NCBI GenBank assembly: GCA_036023115.1
Contig: JAYKKT010000076.1
Location: 1,426,001-1,490,000 of the forward strand
DNA from: Brasenia schreberi
Lineage: Eukaryota; Streptophyta; Magnoliopsida; Nymphaeales; Cabombaceae
DNA length: 64,000 nt
Direction of reading: 5' to 3'
Part shown: positions 9,451 through 20,358 of the stretch, one piece after another
Layout of the letters: each line of letters begins with the position of its first letter
Numbering within the stretch: position 1 is the stretch's first letter
Notes under the pieces: generated by a model
Seen by the model: only the letters and a program-made list of their open reading frames with translations
Told to the model about the DNA's origin: nothing
Databases searched by the model: none
Position numbers and translations under genes: made by a program

Positions 9451-10509
9451 GGCCAAGGGGGGGTTGCTAGAGCCTTCCATGAGGCGGGTTGGACATGGGT
9501 CCTCTGGCCCATGTCTTGCTCCACTTCTTGAACCATTGCTGCACCAACTCCTTCACGTGGGCAAGCTTGGTGGTCCCATCATGGCATGATTGGAAATGAG
9601 CCCCATGTGGTCTTGGTTTGGTCCTTGGGCTCGAGCTAGGCGTGAACTAGGCTAAGCGCTCCCAAGTGCCATCGTCTAGGCTTGATTTCGACTTGGTTGA
9701 TTGAACTGCATTGTGGCTTCAAATATGGATTCGGTTGGGACTGGTTCCCATGACCTCATGTGGTCTCATCATAGCATGGACCAGCTCCATGTTGCCCTTG
9801 AGTTGATCCTTGGTTCGAGTCAGGTGTACCCGATCATGGCCGATTGGGCCTAGGTGCCTCCTCATGCCATCGGCTACACTTGACTTCAACATGTTGGGTC
9901 AACATGGAATGTCATTATGGCTCATCTTATCCTTCATTAGAGGAGCCTAAGGCATCCTAGGCTGCAGCCGAGTCATGGCTAGGTATGGCCCTAAGGTAGG
10001 CTAGGATGGCATGGGTCAACATGGGTCCAATCGGTCAAGGTGGACTAGGTGAGTCGATGTGGTTCGGCCAAGGTAAGGATGATTTAAGGCAACTTGGTCT
10101 AGCCATTGTGTTTTGATCAAACTAACTCATAGGCCATGGTTTGGCAAAGCAAGTTGGGTTTAGGTTTGGTCAATCGAAAATAGGTTTAGTTGGTGAGGCT
10201 TTCCACTTTGATTAGTCTTTGACCTTGATGGAGCCGTGCCCTGATCTCTGACTTGGATCTTCCCCTGGTCCAGCTGCATTGAAGTCCCATTTGATGCTTG
10301 CTTTAACTGTGGACTTAATCCTCATTGCTTCTTTGGAGAGATGATTTGGCTTTATCCCTGTTTGACTTTGCTTTTGCCTAATCCTTTAACTTTGATTTAA
10401 TTTTGAAATCTTCATTTTGTAAAATTTCCAAATTAAAGCAGGGGTTTAAAACAAGTTGTTTTTCGAAATTGGGAGTATGCATTTTCAAAATTTATTTAGG
10501 GTGTTTACG

Positions 10510-10545
10510 GATGCCCCTCTTTGGCATTAATCCAAATTTATTTGG
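10510..10545 (-). promoter_or_regulatory. Polypurine tract and palindrome (E2)
   Basis: On the minus strand AAAGAGGGGCATC (10510-10522) directly precedes the 3' LTR. Upstream in the same sense is a CCAAAT/ATTTGG inverted repeat around two bases (about 10530-10545). This matches E1 and E5. Confidence 0.8.
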
Positions 10546-11707
10546 ATAATGGCAAACAAGAAACACCCCTTTTGATTTTACTTCTCAAACTGACTTGAGA
10601 ATATAGACTTTCCTTTATTTCATAGTATCATTTTCTTCGAATTATGGAAGAGGAGATTTTTGCCAAAGGGGACTTGACTTACACTGAGTACTAGTCCTAA
10701 ACATGATCATGCATGGCTCATCTTTTGATGGGTATATGCATGCATAGTGTGTGATGCAAATGAAGTGTAGTGTGATGCTTAGTGATTTATCTATGAGATG
10801 TATGAGCTTGAGGAGAAGCCTATGAATGCCGACTGCCCCAAGTGAGACAATCCCATGTTGTTTGTTTTGACATTTTGAGTTTTCAGAATCCTTTTTAAAA
10901 GGGAACTCCTCTTAGTTTCTATCAAAAGGATTTCCAATTTTTCATATTTCCCCTCATTTGGGTTTCAATACCCACTACTTTAGTAGAGGTGTTGTAGGAA
11001 ATTTGTGGAAGATATTTCAAAATTCCATTGATCACATAACAAAGTCTAATTCTCAAACAAAATGAAATCCAAATAAGTAGATCATATTTCTACTTTGGGA
11101 TTTTAATTATCAAACTTTTCTCGATTGGGATAAGTTGTAGGGATTTGGGAAAGAGTTACCACGGTCCCTTTTGAAGCATCTCATGGTTTAAAGCAAAGAG
11201 ATGGAAAATTGCTCTTTTTGAGCTTTGGCTTTTTCTTTTTCTTTCAAAAGGGAAGACCTCTTTTTCTTTTGGAGGAGTTTTTGTATTTCCTTTTTCTTTT
11301 TAGAAGACCTCTATATTGGAGGTTTTTGTTTTCTTCATTTTCTTTTGACTTTGAAAAACCTTTATATTTGAGGTTTTTGTTTTGTTCCTGCTTTTGATTT
11401 TTGCCAATTTTCCTTTTTTCGAGGAGAAGTAAAATGGGGAAAACACTTATCCCTTTGGATACTCGATCCAGCCACTAACATCCCATTTCCTAATAGCATC
11501 TACCATTTGAAAATATTTTGCTATTTTGAACTAGGCTTCATTTTGTAAACCAAAGATTTTTTAAATGTTACCAAATGATTTTGAAAACTCTACTTTTCAT
11601 AAAACATTGATTCTCTCATTTAGAGCCATACAATCCATCTTGATCCTTCTTTCAAGAAGTTCAAAGAAAACCCATTTAAAATCTTTTGAAAGAATTTAAC
11701 ATAGACC
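10546..11707 (-). other. 3' untranslated region of E2
   Basis: About 1.16 kb between the pol stop and the polypurine tract, with no supported gene. It is related to 814-1952 of E1 and 50546-51400 of E4. It holds the conserved hairpin at 11158-11187 (GCTTCAAAAGGGACC core on the minus strand), a pyrimidine-rich plus strand at 11200-11400 and an ACCTCTATATTGGAGGT-type small hairpin near 11305. A 62-codon Phe-rich frame at 11209-11397 is a product of the T-rich strand. Confidence 0.6.
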
Positions 11708-12790
11708 CTATACATAATATTTTTTCAAGTATTGGGCATTTATAGGGTCTACTAAATTTCTGCCCTCAATATCAATCAACCAATATGCATTGTTTGTGGT
11801 TATTCCCCTTACAACATAGGGACCATCCCACTTGGCCCGCCACTTTCCAAGTGAATGTGGGCCACGATGGTGGATGATTTTTAAGACAAGGTCTCCGACT
11901 TTGAAATGGTGAGCCTTCATATGCTTTTCATAATGTCAGGCTATCCTTTGCCGTGGTATGCATGCGTATGATCCATTGTAAGGAGCCTCTTCTCATCTAA
12001 TAGGTCAAGCTCAGCCATCCTAGCTTGCTGCAAAGTCTCTATGGGTAAATCGAGTGTAAGTGATGTATGAAATGAATGTAATTTGGTATGAATGGGGAGT
12101 ATAACATTTGTACCATAGATCAACTCGAATGGTGTGGTATTTGTAGGTATTCGGATGGAAGTTCTATAAGCCCATAAGGCTTCATCAAGCTTCTCATGCC
12201 ATGTCCTACCCTTCTTTAAAGTTTTCTTAATGATGCTTATGAGAGTTTTGTTCGTGGCTTCGGCTTGACCGTTGCCTTGAGGGTAGTAGGACGATGAGAA
12301 GCGTTGAGTTATGCCATAGGTATTACATAACTTTTCCATCTTCTCATTCTTAAAAGGTGTGCCATTATCCGACACTAGGTCTCTTGGAACTCTAAATCGA
12401 GCCAAGATATTTTTCTTAATGAATGTCACTACATGTTGCCCTTAGACATTAGCCAATGAGGTAGCTTCAACCCATTTAGAAAAATATTCAATGGCTCCTA
12501 AGATGAACCTATGTCCATTTGATGCAATTGGGGAGATTGGGTCTATGATGTCAAATGCCCACATGGTGAAGGGTCATAAACTCACAATGGAATGCAAGGT
12601 GGATGATGGGATATGAATGGCATTTCCATGCACTTGACATTGATGACATTTCCTAACATGATCATGACGATCTCACTTTAGGGTGGACCAAAAATAACCG
12701 ACTGTAGGTATTTTCATGGCCATCATATTTGCATTGACATGGCCTCCACATTCCCCAACGTGGAATTCATGCATTATAGTCCTAGCCTCA
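11708..12790 (-). pseudogene. Integrase (E2 pol)
   Basis: Read from 12790 leftward: a zinc-binding region (HEFHVGECGGHVNANMMAMK, then HVRKCHQCQVHGN), the core start GHRFILGAIEYFSKWVEA, SDNGTPF and GNGQAEATNKT with catalytic Asp and Glu, ALWAYRTSIRIPTNTTPFEL, and the C-terminal domain GDLVLKIIHHRGP to LKKYYV (11708). It aligns along its length with the E1 integrase. A stop after the zinc finger (WSTLK*), one near 12440 and a frame change near 11930 make it non-functional. Confidence 0.88.
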
Positions 12791-13460
12791 TCAAGGTCCA
12801 CATCTCAACAAGATGCCGGTAAAACTCTTTTTATAAAGAACCCCTCCCAAAATCACATATCGGGTTGAAATTTTTTGAATAAAAGCTTTATGTTTAGAAG
12901 AAGCAAATTCAGAAAATCCTCCATTTTTTAAAAAGTTTTTAATGTCTTGAAACCAAGGTTTTTCAATGAAATTTTGGTCATTTTGGCAAATCTCCAAATC
13001 GTGAGTGGATGGAGTGGGTGAGTGCAAGATCTCTAAAGATCGAGTTCCCATAGTGGGGTCGATTCTTAGAAATGACCCTAGGGATGAGAGAGCATCTGCT
13101 ATGGTGTTGTCCTCTCTATCTATGTGGGTGAGGATGCATGACTTGAAAGAACCGACCAACTAGGTGGCCAACTCATGGTATGGAATAAGTTTTTTGTTTT
13201 TGACTTGCCAAATTTTTAAAACTTGGTTTATAACAAGCATGAAATCTTCAAGGACTTCGATACATGATGCCCCTAGATTTTTTAAAATTTTTAGGCCTTG
13301 TATGAAAAATCTAGTCGAATTGCAGTTGGGATTTCTCTTTTTTTGGGTGATATGAGGATGATTTTCACGCCTACCCCATGTTGATTCTTTGCTCAATCAA
13401 AGTACATTTTCCATGATCTTCATTAGAACAATTTGATAAAACATGGTTTTGAAATTCATT
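12791..13460 (-). pseudogene. Second (archaeal-type) RNase H domain of E2
   Basis: Two frames, 13160-13396 and 12791-13159, cover this domain. Landmarks are FIQGLKILKNLGASCIEVLE and YHELAT, then LTHIDREDNTIADALSSLGS, the typical end of the additional RNase H found in Tat elements. The tandem RNase H arrangement is the basis for the clade call. In other Tat elements this domain lies between RT-RNase H and integrase, as here. At least one stop between the two frames shows decay. Confidence 0.75.
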
Positions 13461-13462
13461 TG

Positions 13463-14642
13463 CTAAGATGCCTTCATCAAGCATTTCATAAGTATGGGAT
13501 ATGTATCTTCAAGAGGTAATTCTGCCACATGATCGGCTAGGACTTGTCCCTTAATGAAGCTTTGATGATGAAATTTTAGATCATACTCCATTAAGAGGAG
13601 TTGCCATTTACCTAGCCTACCCGTTAGGATAGGTTTTTCAAATAAGTGCTTGATTGAATCAAGTTTAGAAACTATCCAAATTTCATGATCTAAGAAATAA
13701 TGTCTAAACTTTTGGCAAGCCCACACCAAGGTCAAGCACGTTTTCTCCATGGCTTGATAATTTCTTTCATATGGCAATAGAGTTTTCAAAATATAGTAAA
13801 TAGCATACTCCTTAAGACTATCATCCTCATATTGAGCAAGTAAAGCACTCAATGCATTCGCATGAATGGAAATATAAAGCAATAAAGGTTTTCCTTGCTT
13901 TGGAGGTTTTAAAATCAAAGGATTTACCAAATAAGTTTTCAATCTTTCAAAAGCTTTTTGGTAATCGGAATCCCATTCAAATTTAACCCCTTTTCTTAAA
14001 AGCCCATTGAAAGGTTCACATCTTGTTGCTAGGTTGGAGATAAATCTCCTAATCGCTTGGAGTCGACCTTGGAGGCTTCGGATTTGGGTCAAGTTGGAGG
14101 GTGGAGGCATGTCTATGATCGCTCAACACTTAGAGGGGTCAACTTCTATGCCCCTTTGGGTTACCATGAACCCTAGGAGTTTTCCCGATTCTACTCCAAA
14201 AATGTATTTTTGAGGGTTTAGCTTCACTTTATAAAGCCTAAGTCTTTCGAAAACTTTTGCAAAGATTCTATGTGTGTGCATCAGGTTTTTTATTTTACCA
14301 AAAGATCATCCATATATACTTCCGAGAGATCATGGATTTGATCATGAAAAATGGTAGTCATGGCTCTTTGGTATATGGCACCGACATTTTTCAAACCAAA
14401 AGGCATAACTGTGTAACAGTATGTGCCCCAAGGTGTAGTAAAAGCAGTTTTTGCCTGATCTTTTGGTGCTAACTTGATTTGGTTGTAACCCGAATAGTCA
14501 TCCATGAAAGAAAACATTTCATGATTTGTAGTGCTATCCACTATCAAATCAATGTTTGGAAGAGGAAAATTATATTTTGGAGTGACTTTGTTCAAATTTC
14601 TAAAATCAATGCAAATTTGAATTTTTCCATTGGATTTTGCAA
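13463..14642 (-). pseudogene. Reverse transcriptase (C-terminal part) and first RNase H of E2
   Basis: The frame at 14290-14595 encodes the RT palm: YNQIKLAPKDQAKTAFTTPW, CYTVMPFGLKNVGAIYQRAM and the catalytic SEVYMDDLLVK (YMDD). The frame at 13463-14110 continues with the connection (SLQGRLQAIRRFISNLA, DYQKAFERLK) and RNase H (PLLLYISIHANALSALLAQ, YERNYQAMEKTCLTLVWACQ, FIKGQVLADHVAEL). The RT N-terminus is separated from it by the solo LTR at 14648-17575 and resumes at 17581. Frameshifts between 14110 and 14290 confirm that it is dead. Confidence 0.88.
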
Positions 14643-15988
14643 GTCATTATAAACACCCAATTTTTTTTTTACCTTTTAAGAAATTAACTATTTTAGGTAG
14701 CTTCAGGTTTTTGAATAAAAAGGGCATCAAATTTTTATGGAAGCCTTAAAATGATGAAAGATTGCTTCCCTTTTTGAAAATTTTGAATTTGGACAAAATT
14801 GGATAAAAATGATGATTTTACCCTTAGCATTGGAAATGCAGGATTTCATTTCCTTAAAAGTTTTCTGTTGAAAAGTATGTTAAAAAATTGCCATTTGAAA
14901 AGTCACAAGCCTAAAAAAAGCAAGTTGACACCTAAGAAGGAAGGTGGATGCCCAGAAAGGGAAAGTGGGCGTTAAAAAGAAAAAGTGAGTTTCCCAGAAA
15001 GAAATGCTCATACTTGGAAAGAAATCAAATTTCAGAGGGTAAGGTCGGTATCATCAAAAGAAAGGAAAGATTGATGCAAGAACAATGGCTTCTGAAGAGA
15101 AAGGTTTGGTATCGAATGCATTTAGTAACATGTCCATATTAGGTTTGGTTGTTAGAGACATGCAATTGATATAGGGATTGGTATCCATTTTGCATTATGA
15201 TCCTACTGTTATGTTACCTCGATGCTGACAATGGTTGTTAGTGTTCCGACACTTATGAAGTGAAGTCCAGCGAGCATAGAAATGAGTTTGCAAAAACATA
15301 ACATAGCCTTACTTGAACACTTTCATAATAAGTAGGCATGTAACATGGATTTGCTTGAACACGCTCATGGCAAATATGCAGGTAATAGGGATGCTTAAAT
15401 ACTCTCATAAGTATAACATCAATAGCTTCAGTTGAGATCATCATGTGAAATTGTCGGTTCCCTCGAAGTGGGTCATTTATTAATGGTGCTTGCTTATGCT
15501 TTGTGTTCGGTTTTCTCCTATTAAACTTCTGAATTAGCCTTGTTATATAATAAAAATTTCCTTATCAAAACGCATTTCGAGTTTCTGTTGTGCTACGGTT
15601 TCATAACATGCTGACACACAAAGCACAACATGGTTCACAACTAGTTCAAGTGATGAGGGTGCCTAAAGAATTTTCAACAGCTAAGGTTGATGATAGTGAT
15701 CCTACTGAAGGCACCACGACTAAAACAGATGCATTTAGTGTTGGTCTTCAAATTAAAGTTGGTGAATACAATTGCTTTCTAATAATACAGTCTTGATGGC
15801 ACATAAGGCGGTTTCGAGATGAAGTCTTTGTGATGATCAATACATATGCACAATGGAACTGAATCTGTTCTTATAGCTGATCGCAACATTGGCAAAGCTG
15901 TCCAAGAGTGACCTAACTGTTTATCCACCGAACTAAGAAGAATCATCCACGAATCTCGGGCAGCTTATGTTTCAGATTTTGAAGAAGA

Positions 15989-16114
15989 GGATCAAGCTTA
16001 TCAAGTCCAGATTACGTTCAAGCTTATCCAACTCAGATGAGATCAAGTGGAGGATCAAGCTTATCAAGTCCAGATTACGTTCAAGCTTATCCCATCTAGA
16101 TGAGATCAAGCGGA
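15989..16114 (+). repeat. 63 bp tandem repeat upstream of TATA box (family B)
   Basis: GGATCAAGCTTATCAAG begins at 15989 and 16052, with a degenerate third start near 16112. Units share CCAGATTACGTTCAAGC and AGATGAGATCAAG. The repeat ends about 80 bases before the TATA box, in U3, where enhancer repeats are common in LTRs. Confidence 0.85.
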
Positions 16115-16191
16115 TGATCGAGCCTATGAAAACAGGAACATAATCAAGTTCAAGCTTATCCAAACCCATAACAAATAGGTATCCGTGAGCC

Positions 16192-16329
16192 TATAAAAAG
16201 GCTCTCCAAGGTGCTGCAAAGGCATCAACCACGAAAGGCAAAATACCAATTCGTGAAAAGAGAAAAAATGCAGGAAAGAGAGAGAAAGAGAGGGAGAGAA
16301 GGAAAAGAAAGGAGAAGGAGAAGAGAAGC
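16192..16329 (+). promoter_or_regulatory. LTR TATA box and downstream GA tract (family B)
   Basis: TATAAAA at 16192 in GCCTATAAAAAGGC, followed 80 bases downstream by an almost pure purine stretch (16273-16329, AGAGAGAAAGAGAGGG type). The sister LTR at 54520-58068 has the same pair on the minus strand (55884-55890 and 55716-55789). Confidence 0.7.
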
Positions 16330-17475
16330 AGGCTCACCCTGCTCCGCCATCCGACATCTGCTCATGGAGGTTCCTCAGCCACGTTAGACGTTTCATATCA
16401 TCTTCATCCTTAATCCCACAAATTTAAACCATTTGTTTTATGAGTGTAATCAATTGGAAACTCAAAAATCTACAGGTTTGTGCAGAAGACTTTACGAGGA
16501 TTAAACTGAATATCATGATTGTGATCAATACTGATGCAAAACTTGCATGTTTATCCATTAATCTCCATGAACCTGATAGAAACAATACACCTTTGTGATC
16601 CTTACGAATTTTAGGATTGGTTACAGGTTGAGAAGTGTTCCAAATGATCAAGGGAACACGTCTGAAATTTTCTGCAAATCTGAACTTTTAAAACACATGA
16701 TTGTACACACCTGAACACGGATTTGTTTCAGATGAACGATTGATCCAATTAAGTCTATGTTTTGCACGTCCAATCTAGACATGTCAAGTATTATTCTATA
16801 AAATTTTGAGGATTTTATGTGGTCGTTTGCCTAGTTAATTAAATCCATGAATTTGAGCAGAAACCAAATTCTGTTATGCAGAAACAGAACGTTCAGAAAT
16901 AGTTGTCTGTTCTTTTGCTCATATCTCTTTAAATACTGAATGAAATTGCATGAAAATTGATTCTTTGGAATTCTAACATCCAAGGCTTTCCAACAAAACA
17001 AAATTTACTGAATTTGATGTCTAAGGGAAGAGATATGCCCATTTTTCTGAGACTTTGAACCACAGACACAAAACTGTTCTATGTTTCTAAACAGTCTTCT
17101 GTCACAGATTTGATTCTCAGGATTTACAAAAGTAAAGTACAAAATAAAAATATTTCCTGCTTCTGCACATGGGTATCTTGCTTTTTTAAAATTTTTGGAA
17201 TTTTAGCAGACTAGGAAGTATTTTAAAAAAACTAGAGAACAGGTCTCTAAAACAGAACGTATTCTGTAATGTACAGAATCTGAAATTTTCAGAAATCAGG
17301 AATTTAGTCACAAATTCTGAAACTTATAAAATAAGGTTTTCGCTTTTTCAAATTTAACGGATTCTAGACATTGTCCAAGTGTCTAGGCTGACCCTTGAGT
17401 GCCGGTTCAAAAAGGTCTACGTCGAAAAGAACTCACTTATCCACAATCGTCTACAAAAGTCAGAAACCAAACTTT

Positions 17476-17495
17476 GTTAGTTTAAGTAAACTAAC
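17476..17495 (+). other. Conserved U5 hairpin (family B solo LTR)
   Basis: GTTAGTTTA and TAAACTAAC form a perfect 9-base inverted repeat around AG, followed by TGGCACGC. Relative to E1, two stem pairs change on both sides (C-G to T-A at stem positions 2 and 6), so pairing is kept. Confidence 0.75.
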
Positions 17496-17580
17496 TGGCA
17501 CGCTCGCGCACACGACGTAGTTCGAGAGTTTAATTTTAAATCCTAAAAGATTTTGAAATAAAATTCATGTCTACAGTCAT

Positions 17581-18281
17581 TCGTTATAAGCAATGGGTTT
17601 TATAAATTCGGCTTTCAAAAGATCTTCTAAACCCTCTTTGTACTTGGGAGTGAACATCGGGATGGATTTTTCTAAGCTTTTATTTCATGGGTTTTGCATT
17701 TGGTTTTAAGGGAAGATGATGTTCTACAATCCTAGGTCTAGACCCGGCATGTCTTTGTAGGTCCATGCAAATACATCAACATAGGATTTCAAAAATGCAA
17801 TGAATGATGCTCTTTCATGCTCAAGCAAACAAATACCTATTTTTGCACATTTTGGGTTAGACTCATTCTCTAGATTGATCTCTAGAAAATCTCCTCATAC
17901 GGAATTTGAAGGTTTTTCAAAGTCAAGGATTCTATGAAATTCGGGAAGGTCGGAAGCTTGATCTTTCTCATGGATGAGGGGATCTTCCTCCTTGCTTTGA
18001 TCACTCTCAAGTGCTTCAATTTCTGTGGAAGTGTCATGAAAGAAGTTGTTTGTGTTCATTCTCCTAGCCTTTGTTTAGAAAAAGCTAGAAAAATTGGAAA
18101 AGCTTAAAATCTCAAAAAAAGTCTTTTACATTCATTCTTCTGGTTTGTGTTTTGAAAAAGACAAAAAAATCGAAAAATTGGAAAACTCCAAAAGTCTTGG
18201 CCATGTACAAATCCCATTTTAGAATTTTCAGGTTTTTTGAATGTTTTTGGATTTTGAAAGTTTTCCAATTTTTTTTGGTTT
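17581..18281 (-). pseudogene. Reverse transcriptase N-terminal part (E2)
   Basis: Minus-strand reading gives IGICLLEHERASFIAFLKSY, VDVFAWTYKDMPGLDPGL and PKYKEGLEDLLKAEFIKPIA before the solo LTR break, then LAKSNGKIQICIDFRNLN on the far side (14600-14642). This is the fingers region that precedes the RT palm in Tat elements. Several stops are present, and the Trp expected after YNE is a stop (TGA). The part above about 17960 is a low-complexity, poorly conserved spacer. Confidence 0.78.
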
Positions 18282-18571
18282 TTCTAAATATATACTTTTT
18301 TTTAAAGATGGTTTGGACATATATAAAGAAGATCAAAAGAAGAACCTGTAAGAAGGTTAGAAAAACTAAATTTGGAAAGTATTAAAAGAGGTAGAGGACG
18401 ACCACAAAAGTGTTGGAAAGAAACAATAAAGAATGATCTAGCTTATTGGGAGTTAACTGCTAACATGGCACACGATAGGGATCTGTGGAAACAAAGAATC
18501 CATGTAGCCGACCCCGTCTAGTATGGGAAAAGGCTTAGTTGTTGTTGTTGTTCTAAATATATACTTTTTTT
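18282..18571 (+). mobile_element. 5'-truncated RTE LINE fragment with 21 bp target-site duplication
   Basis: The insert 18304-18550 is the last 247 bp of the RTE LINE seen in full at 39700-42600: the end of its ORF (RSKEEPVRRLEKL to IHVADPV), the stop, GTATGGGAAAAGGCTTAG and a (GTT)n tail. It is flanked by direct repeats beginning TTCTAAATATATAC and running into T at 18282-18302 and 18551-18571. The related element E4 has the uninterrupted site (TTCCAAATATATAC followed by T, near 52450), an internal empty-site control. Confidence 0.93.
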
Positions 18572-19260
18572 GAATTTTTTTCAAAAGAGGGGTCTTTCAT
18601 CAAACCTACAAATAAAACACCATGAATTAAACTCTAAACAAGAGGTCTAAGCCATAGGTTTCAGTGTTAGTGGGTTCTAGGGCACCCTTGACCCAATTGG
18701 TCTTAGGTGGTGGCTCAGGGGGTATGGATGGAGTGTAGCCCAATCCATGTCGACCCGGGTTAGGCAAGGGTATGATGGGTTCTAACCTACCTTGGCTTTG
18801 GGATTCTAGCCCTTGATATGGTGTATATCCTATGTTCAACATCATATTCCAAGGTTTTTTAAGTTTTGAAAATTTTTTGTAAAGAGGATGACCTTGGAAT
18901 CGAGTGTCATCAATATCATGGATATACACACGAGTTTGTTTGGGTAGGAGTTGGGAGGTATGCGTTAGAGATGGCTTGGGCTTTCCTAGGAGACTTACGA
19001 TCCTAGGGGAGTCTACACATTTGGGAGTTGGGGATGACTTGGGTTTTCCTAGAAGATGGACGATTCTAGGGGAGGATGACTCCACACATTTGGGGGTCCC
19101 TAGGAGATGGACGACTCTATGAGATTGAGGGTCTCCTAGGGGATGGTGACTTGGGGTGAGTGAGGCGTTTCCATAGCCTCCTCACTTGATGGATGACTTG
19201 ATAGACAAGGAAAGTTTCAAATTCTCTTAAGGTGAGGATGGTCTTCTCTAAGGACTACCA
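18572..19260 (-). pseudogene. Pre-RT linker with G-patch-like region (E2)
   Basis: The 152-codon frame at 18627-19085 has repeated SPRIVHLLGKPK / SPRIVSLLGKPKP units, then DDTRFQGHPLYKKFSKLKKP and NIGYTPYQGLESQSQGRLEP and GRHGLGYTP, resembling the G-patch found between protease and RT in some Tat elements. A homologous frame lies in E4 (52703-53146). G-patch domains bind RNA; the role in these elements is not established. A stop separates it from the RT part. Confidence 0.65.
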
Positions 19261-19273
19261 CCACTTGGTTATC

Positions 19274-20253
19274 CTATGGAATTTTTAAACACTTGTGAAA
19301 GGTTGAAAGTACGGCTCGGAGACTATAAATCAAAGGCCTTCCTAGCAACAAGTTATAATGGGGGTTTATGTCTAAGACATGAAACAACCTCGTGTGTTGG
19401 ATGTTCTCTACCTCCATGGGCAACTCGATAGCTCCTAGTGGATGGGATGAATTGTCATCGTATCTAGTGATAACGATGGGGCTTGGTTCTAACCTAGACA
19501 TGAAAACTCCTATTTGAAAGGCCACATGAAGAGGAAGAATGTTTAGACCTCCTTTCCCATCGACCAAACACTTATTTAGAGTGTGGTGATTCAATACTAC
19601 CTCTATATGCAAGGCTTGGTTATGGGTTGTATTTGGTCTCTCTAATTCATCCTCGGTAAACACGATAGGGGCCTTGACAAAGATTGGGGAGACCAATAAG
19701 GATAGGGACTCGGGAGTTATAAATGTGTTAATCTTAGCTTTTTCTAGGATTTCCTCTAAGACTTGTCTATGTTTAGGTGAAGTTTGTATCAACTCTAAGA
19801 TAGACATGTTTATAAGAAGTTTTGAAAGATGGAGTTCCAAATCGTATAGGGTTAACACAACACCTTTACCCTTATCCATGCTATGAGATGCATTAGGGAT
19901 GCCTGCTTTTGAAGGGCTGGGTAAAACGATCGCTTCCTTGCTAGCATTTTTGGCTAAGTGTGGGGGTTGATAGATCCTTGTGGACTTAGTCACTTCACCT
20001 ACACCTTCCCTAAGGCTCGTTCCTATCTTGACTCTAATTGGATGCCTCAGAACACCACAGATTTCTATTAAGGCTTTAGTTGGGGGCGGGACTCTAAGCG
20101 CTCCCCGGATCACTACTTGCTTGGTTTTTTTTATTACGATGGAAAGTGGTGTGTGGTAAGTAGTGTAAACCATATGCAATGCATGTTCCATCGCATAAGT
20201 TGAAGTAAGAAGGCATACCTCTTTTTCTTTCCCGCTCGTCCTTGCGTGGTTGG
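19274..20253 (-). pseudogene. Aspartic protease region of E2 pol
   Basis: A long frame of about 326 codons before the solo LTR boundary (the first six codons nominally lie inside the LTR). The N-terminal half is a spacer. The protease is in the C-terminal third: LNKCLVDGKGGLNILPLHVA, in the position of the catalytic loop, and LLLGRPLIYSLRAVLSTFHK near the end, a standard Ty3/gypsy protease landmark. The catalytic site reads DGK rather than DSG or DTG, so activity is doubtful. The solo LTR at 20254 separates it from gag. Confidence 0.75.
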
Positions 20254-20338
20254 TGTAGACACCAAAAATTTTCACTTACGGGTTCTTAGGCCTGAAGTGA
20301 ACCTTTTCGCAATCTACTTCGCTTTATGGGCGTGCCAG

Positions 20339-20358
20339 CTAGTTTACTTTAACTAGCA
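20339..20358 (-). other. Conserved U5 hairpin (A2 solo LTR)
   Basis: On the minus strand GCTAGTT and AACTAGC pair around a six-base loop and are followed by TGGCACGC. It is the same position and flanks as in E1, with a T-A pair at stem position 6 where E1 has C-G. Confidence 0.7.

Larger units (their letters stand above)
8026..10509 (-). repeat. 3' LTR of E2 (family C)
   Basis: The 2484 bp LTR runs, on the plus strand, from TGTAGATATG to TGTTTACG; the expected terminal CA has become CG. Its TATA box (minus strand) is at 9443-9450, with a CT-rich stretch at 9270-9390 (GA-rich in the transcript) downstream. The U5 hairpin is at 8110-8128. The left 660 bp is shared with the E2 5' LTR at 24978-25634, and the whole is related to the E4 LTR at 58069-60635. 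Confidence 0.88.
14648..17575 (+). mobile_element. Solo LTR, family B, inserted in E2 RT
   Basis: The 2928 bp sequence starts TATAAACACCC (the usual TG has become TA) and ends TGTCTACA. It is flanked by the 5 bp direct repeat GTCAT at 14643-14647 and 17576-17580. The RT reading of E2 resumes on the other side. No internal coding region is present, so this is a solo LTR from recombination between two LTRs. It holds a 63 bp tandem repeat, TATA box (16192), GA-rich tract (16273-16329) and U5 hairpin (17476-17495). The U5 end matches the reverse complement of 54520-54720. Confidence 0.93.

Noticed and set aside
18112..18385. Phe/Lys-rich frames around the small LINE insertion
   Set aside because: They span the TSD boundary and T-rich spacer of E2; not conserved in E4.
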